The position numbers and the translations under genes were made by a program. From JAFGKM01 sp964403465 (GTDB lineage Bacteria > Ratteibacteria > UBA8468 > B48-G9 > JAFGKM01), in contig CAYOFY010000003.1 of NCBI GenBank assembly GCA_964403465.1, forward strand, positions 1 through 45,240: DNA of 45,240 nt, in the 5' to 3' direction. Shown piece by piece: positions 33,173-41,699 of this stretch. Position 1 is the first letter of the stretch; each line of letters opens with the position of its first letter. Below the pieces are notes generated by a model. That model was not told where the DNA came from. It was given only the letters and a program-made list of their open reading frames with translations, and did not search any database.

Positions 33173-35176
33173 ATGAAAAAAGGGCTTATAATAGTTGAGT
33201 CACCCACAAAAGCAAAAACCATTGGTGGAATACTGGGGAAAGAGTACCGTGTCATAGCAACAATGGGTCACATAAGGGATCTGCCTGAAAATGATATGGG
33301 GGTAGATATCAAAAAGAACTTTGAGCCCAGATACGTACTGATACCGGGCAAAAAGACAATAGCGGCGACCCTTAAGAAAGCCGCCGAGGAACATGATGAA
33401 ATATACCTTGCGACGGACGAAGACAGAGAGGGAGAAGCCATAGCCTGGCATATAACACACGTCATTGCCAGGAAGCCCGAAGAAATAAAACGCGTGGCAT
33501 TCCACGAAATTGTGCCCGATGCCGTAAGGAATGCGTTTATCTCTCCCCGGGCTATCTCATTGAATCTTGTGAATGCTCAGCAGGCAAGAAGAATACTTGA
33601 CCGTATTGTCGGGTACACCATTAGCCCTTTCCTGGGAAGGGGTCTTTCCGCGGGTCGCGTCCAGTCGGTGGCATTGAGATTGATAGTTGAGCGCGAAAAG
33701 GAGATAGAAGGTTTTATCCCGCAGACATACTGGATTATAAAAGCGCAGGGAGACAAAAGGGGCAGAAGCATTATCCTTGCACTTACGGAAATTGCCGGAG
33801 AGAAAATAGAAAAATACGGATTGAAAGACAGAGCCGTCGTGGAAAGCATTATTGAAGAACTGAAGGAAAACAGCCTCGTTGTCACAAGGAAGGATGTAAA
33901 CGCAAAAAAGGTGAGGCCCTATCCTCCTTTTATCACAAGCACCCTTCAGCAGGAGTCTTCCATTAGACTCGGTTTTTCTTCCTCAAGAACAATGTCTATT
34001 GCCCAGCAATTGTACGAAGGCATTGCAACGGGAGAGGGTAACATCGGTTTGATCACATACATGAGAACAGACTCGCCCTCGGTAGCCAAAATTGCCAGGA
34101 ATCAGGTTATAGGATATATTGGAGAAGTTCTTGGAACAAAATACCTTCCGGAAAAACCATATTTTTACAAAACCAAATCGTCTTCTGCACAAGAAGCCCA
34201 TGAGGCAATAAGGCCGACCTCGGTGTCAAGAACACCAGAAAAAATGAAACCTTTTCTCAAGGAAGAACAGTACAGACTATACAGAATGATATGGGAAAGG
34301 TTTGTTGCGAGTCAGATGAAGGAAGCGGAAATAGAGAACATAAAAGTTTTTGCTGAAAACGGCAAATACGGTTTCACGGCAGAAAATAATTCAATAAAAT
34401 TTGAAGGATTTATGAAGATATGGGATATCAAGATTGAAAGAGGAGAGGAATGTGCGGGAGACGTCAAAGAAGGAGAGGTTTTGAATATAACCGACTATGT
34501 CAAAGAAGAGCGTCAGACAAATCCGCCTCCGAGATATACTGAAGCGAGTCTGATAAAAACCCTGGAAAAACACGGTATAGGAAGACCCTCCACATACGCA
34601 CCCACGATTTCAATTCTACTGAACAGAGGTTATGTGAGAAATGAGAAAAGGGCGTTATTACCTCTGAAAATGGGACGGCTGGTGTATGAAATACTCATGA
34701 AGTTTTTCCCGGACATAATAAGAATAGACTTCACGGCAAGGATGGAAGACGATCTTGATAAGATAGCTGAGGGAGAGAAAAAGTGGACAGAAATTCTCAA
34801 TGCATTTTACAGGGAGTACGAACCGTTGCTTCAAAGAGCAAAAAGCAAAGGTACGGAATATAACAAAATATTCAATAAGATTCTGGCTGCCGGCCGAACA
34901 TGTCCGCATTGCAAGATACCCCTTATAGTCCGGAACGGAAGATTCGGAATGTTCCTCGGATGCCCCAATTTTCCCGCATGCAAGTACAAAGACACAATAT
35001 TGAACGAAGAAGTGTCTGTGGAAGACAAGGTATGCCCTGATTGCAATGTACCTCTGACTGTCAGGAAAGGGAAGTTCGGCACATTCCTGGGATGCCCCAA
35101 TTACCCCCGTTGTAAATATACGGAGAGGGTCAAAAAAAATGCTAATAATCCCCGCTATAGATTTAAGAAAAGATGA
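33173..35176 (+). CDS. topA: DNA topoisomerase I
   Basis: A 667-residue type IA topoisomerase that relaxes negative supercoils. The Toprim domain has IIVESPTKAKTI (6-17) and ATDEDREGEAIAWH. The active-site Tyr296 lies in ITYMRTDS. The gate region shows AQEAHEAIRPTS and EKHGIGRPSTYAPT. Two C-terminal zinc ribbons begin at Cys577 (CPHC...GCPNFPAC) and Cys621 (CPDC...GCPNYPRC). It is shorter than E. coli TopA, as is common outside the proteobacteria. AAAGGAGGT lies about 9 bases before the ATG. Its last 38 bases overlap the hisA-like gene. Confidence 0.95.
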   Translation: MKKGLIIVESPTKAKTIGGILGKEYRVIATMGHIRDLPENDMGVDIKKNFEPRYVLIPGKKTIAATLKKAAEEHDEIYLATDEDREGEAIAWHITHVIARKPEEIKRVAFHEIVPDAVRNAFISPRAISLNLVNAQQARRILDRIVGYTISPFLGRGLSAGRVQSVALRLIVEREKEIEGFIPQTYWIIKAQGDKRGRSIILALTEIAGEKIEKYGLKDRAVVESIIEELKENSLVVTRKDVNAKKVRPYPPFITSTLQQESSIRLGFSSSRTMSIAQQLYEGIATGEGNIGLITYMRTDSPSVAKIARNQVIGYIGEVLGTKYLPEKPYFYKTKSSSAQEAHEAIRPTSVSRTPEKMKPFLKEEQYRLYRMIWERFVASQMKEAEIENIKVFAENGKYGFTAENNSIKFEGFMKIWDIKIERGEECAGDVKEGEVLNITDYVKEERQTNPPPRYTEASLIKTLEKHGIGRPSTYAPTISILLNRGYVRNEKRALLPLKMGRLVYEILMKFFPDIIRIDFTARMEDDLDKIAEGEKKWTEILNAFYREYEPLLQRAKSKGTEYNKIFNKILAAGRTCPHCKIPLIVRNGRFGMFLGCPNFPACKYKDTILNEEVSVEDKVCPDCNVPLTVRKGKFGTFLGCPNYPRCKYTERVKKNANNPRYRFKKR

Positions 35177-35990
35177 GGTTGTAAGGTTGTACAAGGGTAA
35201 TTTTGACAGGGTCACGAAATACAATATAGATGCCCAGGAGATCGCCAGCAGATACCTGACCGCAGGAGCAAAAAGACTTCATGTGGTATTTCTCTGGGGA
35301 GCTTATACCGGGAAACTGACGGAAGAAGAGAAAACCTTAAGGCGCATCATAAAAACGAGAGATATCTACGACGGCAAATGCAAGATACAGGTGGGAGGTG
35401 GCATACGGAGACAAGAACAGATTCGCAATCTGGCAGGTATGGGGATAGATTTCATCATACTGGGCACATCCCTTTTGATACCTCTTGTCCTGGAAGAAGG
35501 CTTCTCAAAAAGCGATTTGAAACTTTTCTATCAACACGGGGGCAAGAAATTCCACGAGGAAACAGAAATTCCGGAATTTGACCTTATAACCGGAATAGAA
35601 AGTGAATTCAAAGACAGGATAATCGTGGCCGTTGATTATAGGAAAGATGAGACAGCATTGAGCGGATGGGAAGTGACCGTACCGATTACCCCGGAATACA
35701 TGATAAGGAAACTGCTTGAAAAAGGTTACAGGAGATTTCTAATCACGAATACGGATAGAGACGGCGTCCTTGAGGGCATAGATGTGGATTCCGTAAGAAA
35801 CATCCTGGACAAAGTCCATGGCAATATGACAAAACCCGAGGAAATAATGGTCGCAGGAGGTGTAACAACCGAGTCAGATATTGAAATTTTGCAGGGGCTG
35901 CCCAACAGACCGGACGGAGTAATCATAGGAAAAGCTCTGTACAGCAAAAAACTGGATATACGGACCATTATCAGGAAATTCCAGTTGTAA
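35139..35990 (+). CDS. hisA: HisA-like ProFAR isomerase, divergent
   Basis: A 283-residue (beta/alpha)8 protein matching HisA, which isomerises ProFAR to PRFAR in histidine synthesis. MLIIPAIDLRKDEVVRLYKG (1-20) holds catalytic Asp8. IIVAVDYR holds Asp166, where the family has its second Asp. TNTDRDGVLEG and the phosphate-binding VAGGVTTESD and GVIIGKALYS are present. Two oddities stand out: the usual VDLDGA after strand 2 is VFLWGA (50-55), and about 30 extra residues occur around 113-150. The start, fixed by the conserved N-terminus, lies 38 bases inside topA. No other his gene is nearby, so a changed substrate is possible. Confidence 0.8.
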   Translation: MLIIPAIDLRKDEVVRLYKGNFDRVTKYNIDAQEIASRYLTAGAKRLHVVFLWGAYTGKLTEEEKTLRRIIKTRDIYDGKCKIQVGGGIRRQEQIRNLAGMGIDFIILGTSLLIPLVLEEGFSKSDLKLFYQHGGKKFHEETEIPEFDLITGIESEFKDRIIVAVDYRKDETALSGWEVTVPITPEYMIRKLLEKGYRRFLITNTDRDGVLEGIDVDSVRNILDKVHGNMTKPEEIMVAGGVTTESDIEILQGLPNRPDGVIIGKALYSKKLDIRTIIRKFQL

Positions 35991-36023
35991 CATTGTGATA
36001 TCGGTGCAGAAGGAGAAAAATAG

Positions 36024-36605
36024 ATGCGCAAACTCTTAGTAACCACTGCATTGATGCTGATTCTTTCGCTCGGAATGCCTCTTCGGGCAGAGGTTTTTGA
36101 AGGGAAGGTATATCCCGCAAACAACCGGGATTACAGAAATTTGCTCTTGCCTCGGTTAAGGGAAGCGAAAAAATCTGTCTACATGATCATGTTCCTTGCA
36201 AGTTATTACCCGGATTACAAAGAAACCAGCCCGACTAATCTGTTCCTTGAAGAATTAATAAAGGCGCACGCGCGGGGGGTTAAGGTGGAGGTTATTCTTG
36301 ACCAGTCAGACAGCAACTATGATTCACATTCGGCGACTGAAAATTTCAGGACAGCACTGTATCTATCCGGCAATGGAATAACGACTTACTTCGACTCTCC
36401 TGAAAAGACAACGCATGCAAAACTCATTGTTATAGACGGGAAAACTGTGGTAATAGGAAGCGCAAACTGGTCCTATTCGGCAATGTCAAGGAACAATGAA
36501 ACCACCGTCATTATTGAGTCGCCGGAACTGGCCGCCTACTATACGGGGTATTTTGAGGATTTGAAGAAAAGTTGTGGTTCCGCCGTACACCCAACGGATA
36601 GGTGA
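36024..36605 (+). CDS. Secreted phospholipase-D-family nuclease (Nuc-like)
   Basis: A 193-residue protein with a signal peptide (MRKLLVTTALMLILSLG start, cleavage after RAE). It has a single HKD motif: His131, Lys133 and Asp138 in THAKLIVIDGK, followed by GSANWS (145-150). A single HKD in a protein of this size matches the Nuc endonuclease group, which works as a dimer sharing one active site, rather than true phospholipases. It is probably periplasmic. It starts 33 bases after the hisA-like gene on the same strand, with AAGGAG before the ATG, and converges with cimA with a 15-base gap. Confidence 0.88.
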   Translation: MRKLLVTTALMLILSLGMPLRAEVFEGKVYPANNRDYRNLLLPRLREAKKSVYMIMFLASYYPDYKETSPTNLFLEELIKAHARGVKVEVILDQSDSNYDSHSATENFRTALYLSGNGITTYFDSPEKTTHAKLIVIDGKTVVIGSANWSYSAMSRNNETTVIIESPELAAYYTGYFEDLKKSCGSAVHPTDR

Positions 36606-36620
36606 ATACTCCATAACGCC

Positions 36621-38222
36621 CTATTTATTCATGTACGTCTGGGAAGCCTTGCCCTTCACAATCACAGTTCCGCGTTTCTTGTGAAGCTTGTATTCAATGC
36701 TGTCTATGAGCGCTTTCCATGAAGCTTCAATAATATTCTCAGAAACTCCGATTGTTCCCCATGTCTCGTTTTCATCCCTCGTTTCAATGACAACCCTTGT
36801 TACAGCGGCCGTAGCTTCCTCAGGATGAAGTATCCTGACCCTGTAATCGGTAAGTTTCATGGTCTCTATTTCGGGATAAAATTTAACCAGCGCCTTTCGC
36901 AGTGCGTTGTCAAGAGCATTAACAGGACCGTTGCCTTCGCTTGCAGTGTGCTCCACCGCTCTGTCAACCCTGATCTTGACCGTCGCTTCGGATACGACCC
37001 TGCTTCCTCTTTTTTCCACAATCACCCTGAACCCTTCAATTGTGAAGAGTTTTCTGTACTCGCCGAGGGTTTTTCTTACCATGATATCAAAAGAACCTTC
37101 GGCGGCTTCAAACTGATACCCTTCGTTCTCAAGATTTGCTACGTTATCAAGAATTTTCTTTATTATTTCCGGATTTTCATCAAGCCTGTATTTTTTTGCC
37201 TTCTGCAATATCGTGCTTTTTCCGGAAAGTTCCGATAACAGAATCCTTCTTTCATTTCCGACCATGGAGGGAGAGATATGTTCGTATGTTTCAGGATTTT
37301 TGTTCACCGCGTCAACATGAACCCCCCCTTTATGAGCGAAGGCGCTAAGCCCCACGAATGGCTGTGAGTTTGGAGGAACTATATTGGCAATTTCGTATAT
37401 GAAACGCGATACTTCCGTGAGATAGACAAGATTCTTATCCTCAACGCACGCGTATCCCATTTTCAACTGCAATATTGGTATGATGACAGAAAGATCCGCA
37501 TTGCCACATCTCTCTCCTATCCCGTTTATTGTTCCCTGAACATGTATCAACCCCGCTTTCACGGCTGTTATGGAATTTGCCACGGCAAGTCCTGAATCAT
37601 TATGCGTGTGTATCCCCAGAGGCGTCTTGATCCGGGAAGATATCGTTCTTGCAATGTCTTCTATCTCAAACGGCAACGAGCCACCATTTGTGTCGCACAG
37701 AACTATCTTTTCAGCTCCCGCTCCCTCGGCAACGAGCAACGTTTTAAGGGCATATTCGGGATTCTTTTTGTAACCGTCAAAAAAATGCTCCGCATCAAAA
37801 AAGACTCTTCGGTCGCGTCTCCTGAGAAATTTTACGGAATCCTCTATTAACTTCAGGTTATCGTCGGGGGAAATTTTCAGGACTTCTCTCACGTGCAAAT
37901 CCCATGATTTTCCAAAAATGGTAATATACTCAACGCCGCTTTCAAGAAGTTTTGCGAGGAAAGGATCTCTGTCAGCAGAAAAGTTCTTCCGTCTTGTGCT
38001 GCCGAATGCTACTACCTTAACTTTCTTGAATTTCCTATTCTTTACCCGGCTGAAAAATGTGATGTCCTTTGGATTTGAACCGGGCCATCCTCCTTCAACA
38101 AAATCAATTCCGAATTCGTCAAGTTTTTCTGCAATCTTGAGTTTATCATCCAGCGTAAAAGCAACGGATTCGCCCTGGGCTCCATCCCGCAGAGTAGTAT
38201 CGTATATCTCCACTTTCTTCAT
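36621..38222 (-). CDS. cimA: Citramalate synthase
   Basis: A 533-residue enzyme of the LeuA/CimA family. It condenses pyruvate with acetyl-CoA to citramalate, the threonine-independent route to 2-oxobutanoate and isoleucine. The TIM barrel shows DTTLRDGAQGE (8-18), LCDTNGGS and GIHTHNDSG (metal-binding HxH), then GTINGIGERCGNADL. The C-terminal third (about 390-533) is the allosteric LeuA-dimer domain. The AQGE variant and the length favour CimA over isopropylmalate or homocitrate synthase. Start at 38222 follows AGGAGG; upstream codons run into the promoter. Confidence 0.9.
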   Translation of the reverse strand: MKKVEIYDTTLRDGAQGESVAFTLDDKLKIAEKLDEFGIDFVEGGWPGSNPKDITFFSRVKNRKFKKVKVVAFGSTRRKNFSADRDPFLAKLLESGVEYITIFGKSWDLHVREVLKISPDDNLKLIEDSVKFLRRRDRRVFFDAEHFFDGYKKNPEYALKTLLVAEGAGAEKIVLCDTNGGSLPFEIEDIARTISSRIKTPLGIHTHNDSGLAVANSITAVKAGLIHVQGTINGIGERCGNADLSVIIPILQLKMGYACVEDKNLVYLTEVSRFIYEIANIVPPNSQPFVGLSAFAHKGGVHVDAVNKNPETYEHISPSMVGNERRILLSELSGKSTILQKAKKYRLDENPEIIKKILDNVANLENEGYQFEAAEGSFDIMVRKTLGEYRKLFTIEGFRVIVEKRGSRVVSEATVKIRVDRAVEHTASEGNGPVNALDNALRKALVKFYPEIETMKLTDYRVRILHPEEATAAVTRVVIETRDENETWGTIGVSENIIEASWKALIDSIEYKLHKKRGTVIVKGKASQTYMNK

Positions 38223-38247
38223 TCTTGCCGCCTCCTTTCTCAAGTAG

Positions 38248-38276
38248 ATTCTACCCCCTGTATATTCCTTTGTCAA
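38248..38276 (-). promoter_or_regulatory. Near-consensus promoter for cimA
   Basis: Minus-strand TTGACA (38276-38271), 17-base spacer, TAGAAT (38253-38248), with a short leader of about 20 bases that includes the AGGAGG site. Confidence 0.7.
38254..38263 (-). repeat. ATACAGGGGG motif, copy 4
   Basis: Fourth copy of the decamer, lying in the promoter spacer between the -35 and -10 boxes of cimA, directly against the -10. Here it cannot be a ribosome site. Confidence 0.5.
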
Positions 38277-38278
38277 AA

Positions 38279-38307
38279 TTACCAAAATATCCGATTTGTG
38301 GTATTAT
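38279..38307 (+). promoter_or_regulatory. Promoter for the nfeD-LOG unit
   Basis: TTACCA (38279-38284), 17-base spacer, TATTAT (38302-38307) with an extended -10 TG at 38299. It lies back to back with the cimA promoter, the -35 boxes 2 bases apart. Confidence 0.5.
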
Positions 38308-38347
38308 GCTTTAATATACTGATAAGTGAAGTATGGAGGACATAGAA

Positions 38348-39640
38348 ATGACCATAAAGAGATTTCTATGCTGGTTTCTGCTTCTTATCATGCCCGGTAT
38401 CAAGGGAATAGCTGAAAACACGGGATATACTCTTAACATAGACGGCGCAATAGGACCAATAACCTATTATCAGGTGAAGAATGTTTTAAATCTTGCCAGC
38501 AAGAATAATGCCGATTTCGTAATGCTTATCATTGATACGCCCGGGGGGCTTCTTTCTTCAACAAGGAAAATCGTCAAGGAAATCCTTGCGTCGGATATTC
38601 CGGTCATAGGTTTCATCTATCCGGAAGGTTCTCAATGCGCGTCGGCAGGTGTATTTATAGCCCTTTCCTGTCATATAATCGCCATGGCTCCAGCAACAAA
38701 TATAGGTGCGGCACATCCGGTCACCATCACGGGACAGCAGGATAAAACCATGGAGGAAAAGGTTGTCAACGATACCGTGAGTTTTTTAAAGAGTATTGCA
38801 ACCTACCGCGGTAGAAATACCGAATGGGCGGAGAGATCCGTACGCGAAAGCATATCCTCAACGGAAAAGGAAGCTCTTGACGCGAACGTGATAGATTTGA
38901 TAGCAGATAATATTGAGCAACTTCTGACCATGCTCGACGGAAAAACCGTAAAAATGGATGGCGGTCAGAAGACATTGTCCACACGGAACGCCAGATTGCT
39001 GACTCCCGGGGAAAGTTTCAGGGAACGGATTTTGAAAATCATTTCCGACCCGAACATCGCTTATATATTGCTGATGATAGGAACCCTCGGTATAATGGTA
39101 GAGCTCTACCATCCGGGGATGGGAATCCCCGGTATCGTGGGCACCATATCGCTTATTCTCGCATTCTTCGGGTTGCATACGCTACCCATAAACATGACCG
39201 GCATCCTCTTAATTTTCGTAAGTCTGATTTTCTTCGCAATAGAAGCGGTGACTCCGTCCTTTGGATTGTTTATTATATCTGGTATAATAACGCTTATGTT
39301 AGGTTCCTTTTTCCTTTTCCGACCAGCTGAGGGGCCAAGAGTGCCGGGTGCGTTAATAATCATTTCCACCCTCACGGTTGGTATCATTCTATGGTTTGCA
39401 ATATGGTTTGCCCTGAAAACCAAGAAACGTAAGATTACCACGGGGAAAGAGGGACTCCTCGGGGAAAAGGGCAAGACTGTCAAACCCCTGTCTCCCGAAG
39501 GAATGATTTTCATTCAGGGAGAATACTGGAAAGCGCGCAGCAATAGCGTGGAAATTCCAGCCGGAACCGCGGTTACAGTCAGGGGATACGACGGATTGGT
39601 ATTGATAGTTGAGCCGGCTGACAATACAGGAGAGAAGTGA
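38348..39640 (+). CDS. NfeD-family membrane serine protease
   Basis: A 430-residue long-form NfeD protein. After a signal/anchor segment (1-20), a ClpP-like protease domain (about 27-210) carries LIIDTPGGLLSS and Ser99 in ASAG. Lys138 fits the Ser-Lys dyad known from the archaeal homologue PH1510. Four or more membrane helices follow (about 235-370), then a soluble OB-fold domain (about 375-425). The family partners with stomatins and degrades membrane proteins, but no stomatin gene is present here. Start at 38348 follows GGAGG; the ATG at 38333 contains that site. One base separates it from the LOG gene. Confidence 0.88.
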   Translation: MTIKRFLCWFLLLIMPGIKGIAENTGYTLNIDGAIGPITYYQVKNVLNLASKNNADFVMLIIDTPGGLLSSTRKIVKEILASDIPVIGFIYPEGSQCASAGVFIALSCHIIAMAPATNIGAAHPVTITGQQDKTMEEKVVNDTVSFLKSIATYRGRNTEWAERSVRESISSTEKEALDANVIDLIADNIEQLLTMLDGKTVKMDGGQKTLSTRNARLLTPGESFRERILKIISDPNIAYILLMIGTLGIMVELYHPGMGIPGIVGTISLILAFFGLHTLPINMTGILLIFVSLIFFAIEAVTPSFGLFIISGIITLMLGSFFLFRPAEGPRVPGALIIISTLTVGIILWFAIWFALKTKKRKITTGKEGLLGEKGKTVKPLSPEGMIFIQGEYWKARSNSVEIPAGTAVTVRGYDGLVLIVEPADNTGEK

Positions 39641-39641
39641 A

Positions 39642-40280
39642 ATGCCTGATAATCTGAGACACGATTCAGATGTATGGAGGATATTTCGCATAATGGCGGA
39701 GTTTGTCGAGGGTTTTGAAACCCTGGAAAAAACCAGGAATGCCGTGACAATCTGGGGTTCGTCCAGAATCAGGGAGGACGATGTTCTGTACAAAAAAGCC
39801 CTTGAAACAGGAAAACTTCTCGCGAAAAAAGGATATTCGGTTATAACAGGTGGCGGACCGGGTATTATGGAGGCCGCAAACAGGGGAGCAATGCTGGCAA
39901 AGGGAGATTCAATCGGCGTAAATATTGAACTCCCTCATGAACAGAAACCAAACCGTTACATAAGAAAGCTTATTTCTTGCAGATATTTTTTCACAAGGAA
40001 GGTCATGTTTGTTAAATATGCCAAAGGTTTTATCATATTCCCTGGCGGATTTGGAACCCTTGATGAATTTGCCGAGACAATGACGCTCATCCAGACGGAA
40101 AGGATACACAGATTTCCTGTTGTTCTTGTGGGCAGAGAATACTGGAACGGGCTTGCGGCATGGATAAAGAAATATCTTCTGTCCAACGGATATATAGACG
40201 GAAAAGACCTTAAAATCTTTAGCATCGTTGACGAACCCCAAGATGCGGTAAGATGCATAGAAAAGTTTTATGGGAAATGA
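39642..40280 (+). CDS. LOG-family (TIGR00730-like) nucleotide phosphoribohydrolase
   Basis: A 212-residue protein of the LOG/lysine-decarboxylase-like family, which hydrolyses nucleoside monophosphates to base and ribose 5-phosphate. The two signatures TGGGPGIMEAANRGA (69-83) and PGGFGTLDE (134-142) are intact, including the catalytic Glu. Long-standing lysine decarboxylase labels for this family are wrong. The start at 39642 is 1 base after the nfeD stop, with GGAGAG upstream, so the pair is coupled. Convergent with the GlmM-type gene. Confidence 0.9.
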   Translation: MPDNLRHDSDVWRIFRIMAEFVEGFETLEKTRNAVTIWGSSRIREDDVLYKKALETGKLLAKKGYSVITGGGPGIMEAANRGAMLAKGDSIGVNIELPHEQKPNRYIRKLISCRYFFTRKVMFVKYAKGFIIFPGGFGTLDEFAETMTLIQTERIHRFPVVLVGREYWNGLAAWIKKYLLSNGYIDGKDLKIFSIVDEPQDAVRCIEKFYGK

Positions 40281-40305
40281 CCCGGCGGATGAATATATCC
40301 CGGAT

Positions 40306-41640
40306 TCAGTGAAACAGGCATGTGAATTCTGAAAGATATTTCTCGGCTATCTCCTTCGTTTTCCCCTCCGCATAGATCCTCAAGACGGGCTCGGTTCCGG
40401 AAGGCCTTATGTGAATCCATCCGTCCTGTCTTATTATCTTGATACCGTCGGCAAGGTCAACATTTTCTTTCTCGCCATATTCTTTTTTTAACCTTTCAAT
40501 CATGGTATGAGTTTGCCTATCACGAATCATAATTTTTTTCTTGAGCATGTAATACTGCGGCAATTCCTTCGTTATCCCGGAAAGCGTTTCATGCCTTCTT
40601 GCGGCATACTCAAGTATCAGGGCCATGCCAACGAAACTATCCCTTCCGTAATGGACGTCGGGACATATAACACCTCCGTTACCCTCCCCTCCAATGACGG
40701 AACAAACCTTCTTCATCTCTTCTACAACATTAATCTCGCCTATCTTTGTCCTGTAAACGTCCACCCTGAAATCCCTGGCAACCTCGTCCACCAGAGAAGT
40801 TGTGGACAGATTTACAACAACCGGCCCCTTCTTCTTTTCAAGGAAATTCCTGATGCAGAGCACCACCGTCATCTCTTCTCCCGGTATCCTGCCGTCATCA
40901 CATACTATCGCAAGGCGGTCGCAGTCCGGGTCCTGTGCGAAACCCACGTCAGCCTTTTCCGCAACAACCCTATCGGCCAATTGATGAAGATTTTCAGCAA
41001 GCGGTTCGGGGTTGTGTGAAAAAAGGCCCGCGGGTTCCCTATTGATAACTGTAACATCGCACCCAAGACCCTCCAGAAAGCGCTCCGACAGGAGCCCCCC
41101 CACCCCCTGGCAAACGTCAACAACGACCCTGAATTTTCTTTTTTTTATCCTTTCCACGTCAACCGTTCCATATATGCCGCTGAAGTATTCATCTGTATAC
41201 TTACGGAAAAAGACAAAGCCCGGATTTTCTGCAATATTGAAAGATTTTTTATCATAAATGTTCAGAAGTTTTCTGCACTCCCCGGAATTGAGATACACCC
41301 CCTTTTCCGAGAAAAATTTTATGCCATTGTATTCAGAGGGATTGTGACTTGCAGTTATAACCACACCGGGCGCTTTTTCTATCTTTTCGATCACATATGA
41401 TAGTTCCGGCGTTGCGGCAATACCAAGGTCAAGAACATCCTTCCCCGTGCAGAGTAGTCCTGTTATAACCGCCTCTTTCAAAGACTCCCCGCTTGCTCTC
41501 GTATCACGGCAGACAAGAACTCTTTTTTCTTTTGTATAACTGCCGAATGCAACGCCGAACATATTGGCCACTGAGGAAGTGAGAAAATCCGGGTACATCC
41601 CCCTTACGCCGGAAACGCTTACCTGAAGTCCGTTTTCCAT
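40306..41640 (-). CDS. Phosphoglucosamine/phosphomannomutase
   Basis: A 444-residue alpha-D-phosphohexomutase. The phosphoserine loop VITASHNPSEYNGIKF places Ser98 as the phosphorylated residue. The metal loop is DPDCDR (237-242), where nearly all relatives have DPDGDR. The sugar loop GGEGNGGVI differs from the GGEQSGH of bacterial GlmM and looks more like archaeal-type mutases. The phosphate-binding RPSGTEPVLRIYAE near the C-terminus is standard. Role is probably glucosamine-6-P to glucosamine-1-P for UDP-GlcNAc, but a phosphomannomutase is equally possible. It lies 59 bases downstream of truB on the same strand. Confidence 0.85.
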   Translation of the reverse strand: MENGLQVSVSGVRGMYPDFLTSSVANMFGVAFGSYTKEKRVLVCRDTRASGESLKEAVITGLLCTGKDVLDLGIAATPELSYVIEKIEKAPGVVITASHNPSEYNGIKFFSEKGVYLNSGECRKLLNIYDKKSFNIAENPGFVFFRKYTDEYFSGIYGTVDVERIKKRKFRVVVDVCQGVGGLLSERFLEGLGCDVTVINREPAGLFSHNPEPLAENLHQLADRVVAEKADVGFAQDPDCDRLAIVCDDGRIPGEEMTVVLCIRNFLEKKKGPVVVNLSTTSLVDEVARDFRVDVYRTKIGEINVVEEMKKVCSVIGGEGNGGVICPDVHYGRDSFVGMALILEYAARRHETLSGITKELPQYYMLKKKIMIRDRQTHTMIERLKKEYGEKENVDLADGIKIIRQDGWIHIRPSGTEPVLRIYAEGKTKEIAEKYLSEFTCLFH

Positions 41641-41699
41641 TTATCCCGAATTCTCCCTGATATACCCTCATAATGAGGGATTTTGATTTTGCGCCGCTT

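Noticed and set aside
40306..41640. Naming the gene glmM outright.
   Set aside because: The sugar-binding loop departs from the GlmM signature, so the specificity is left open.
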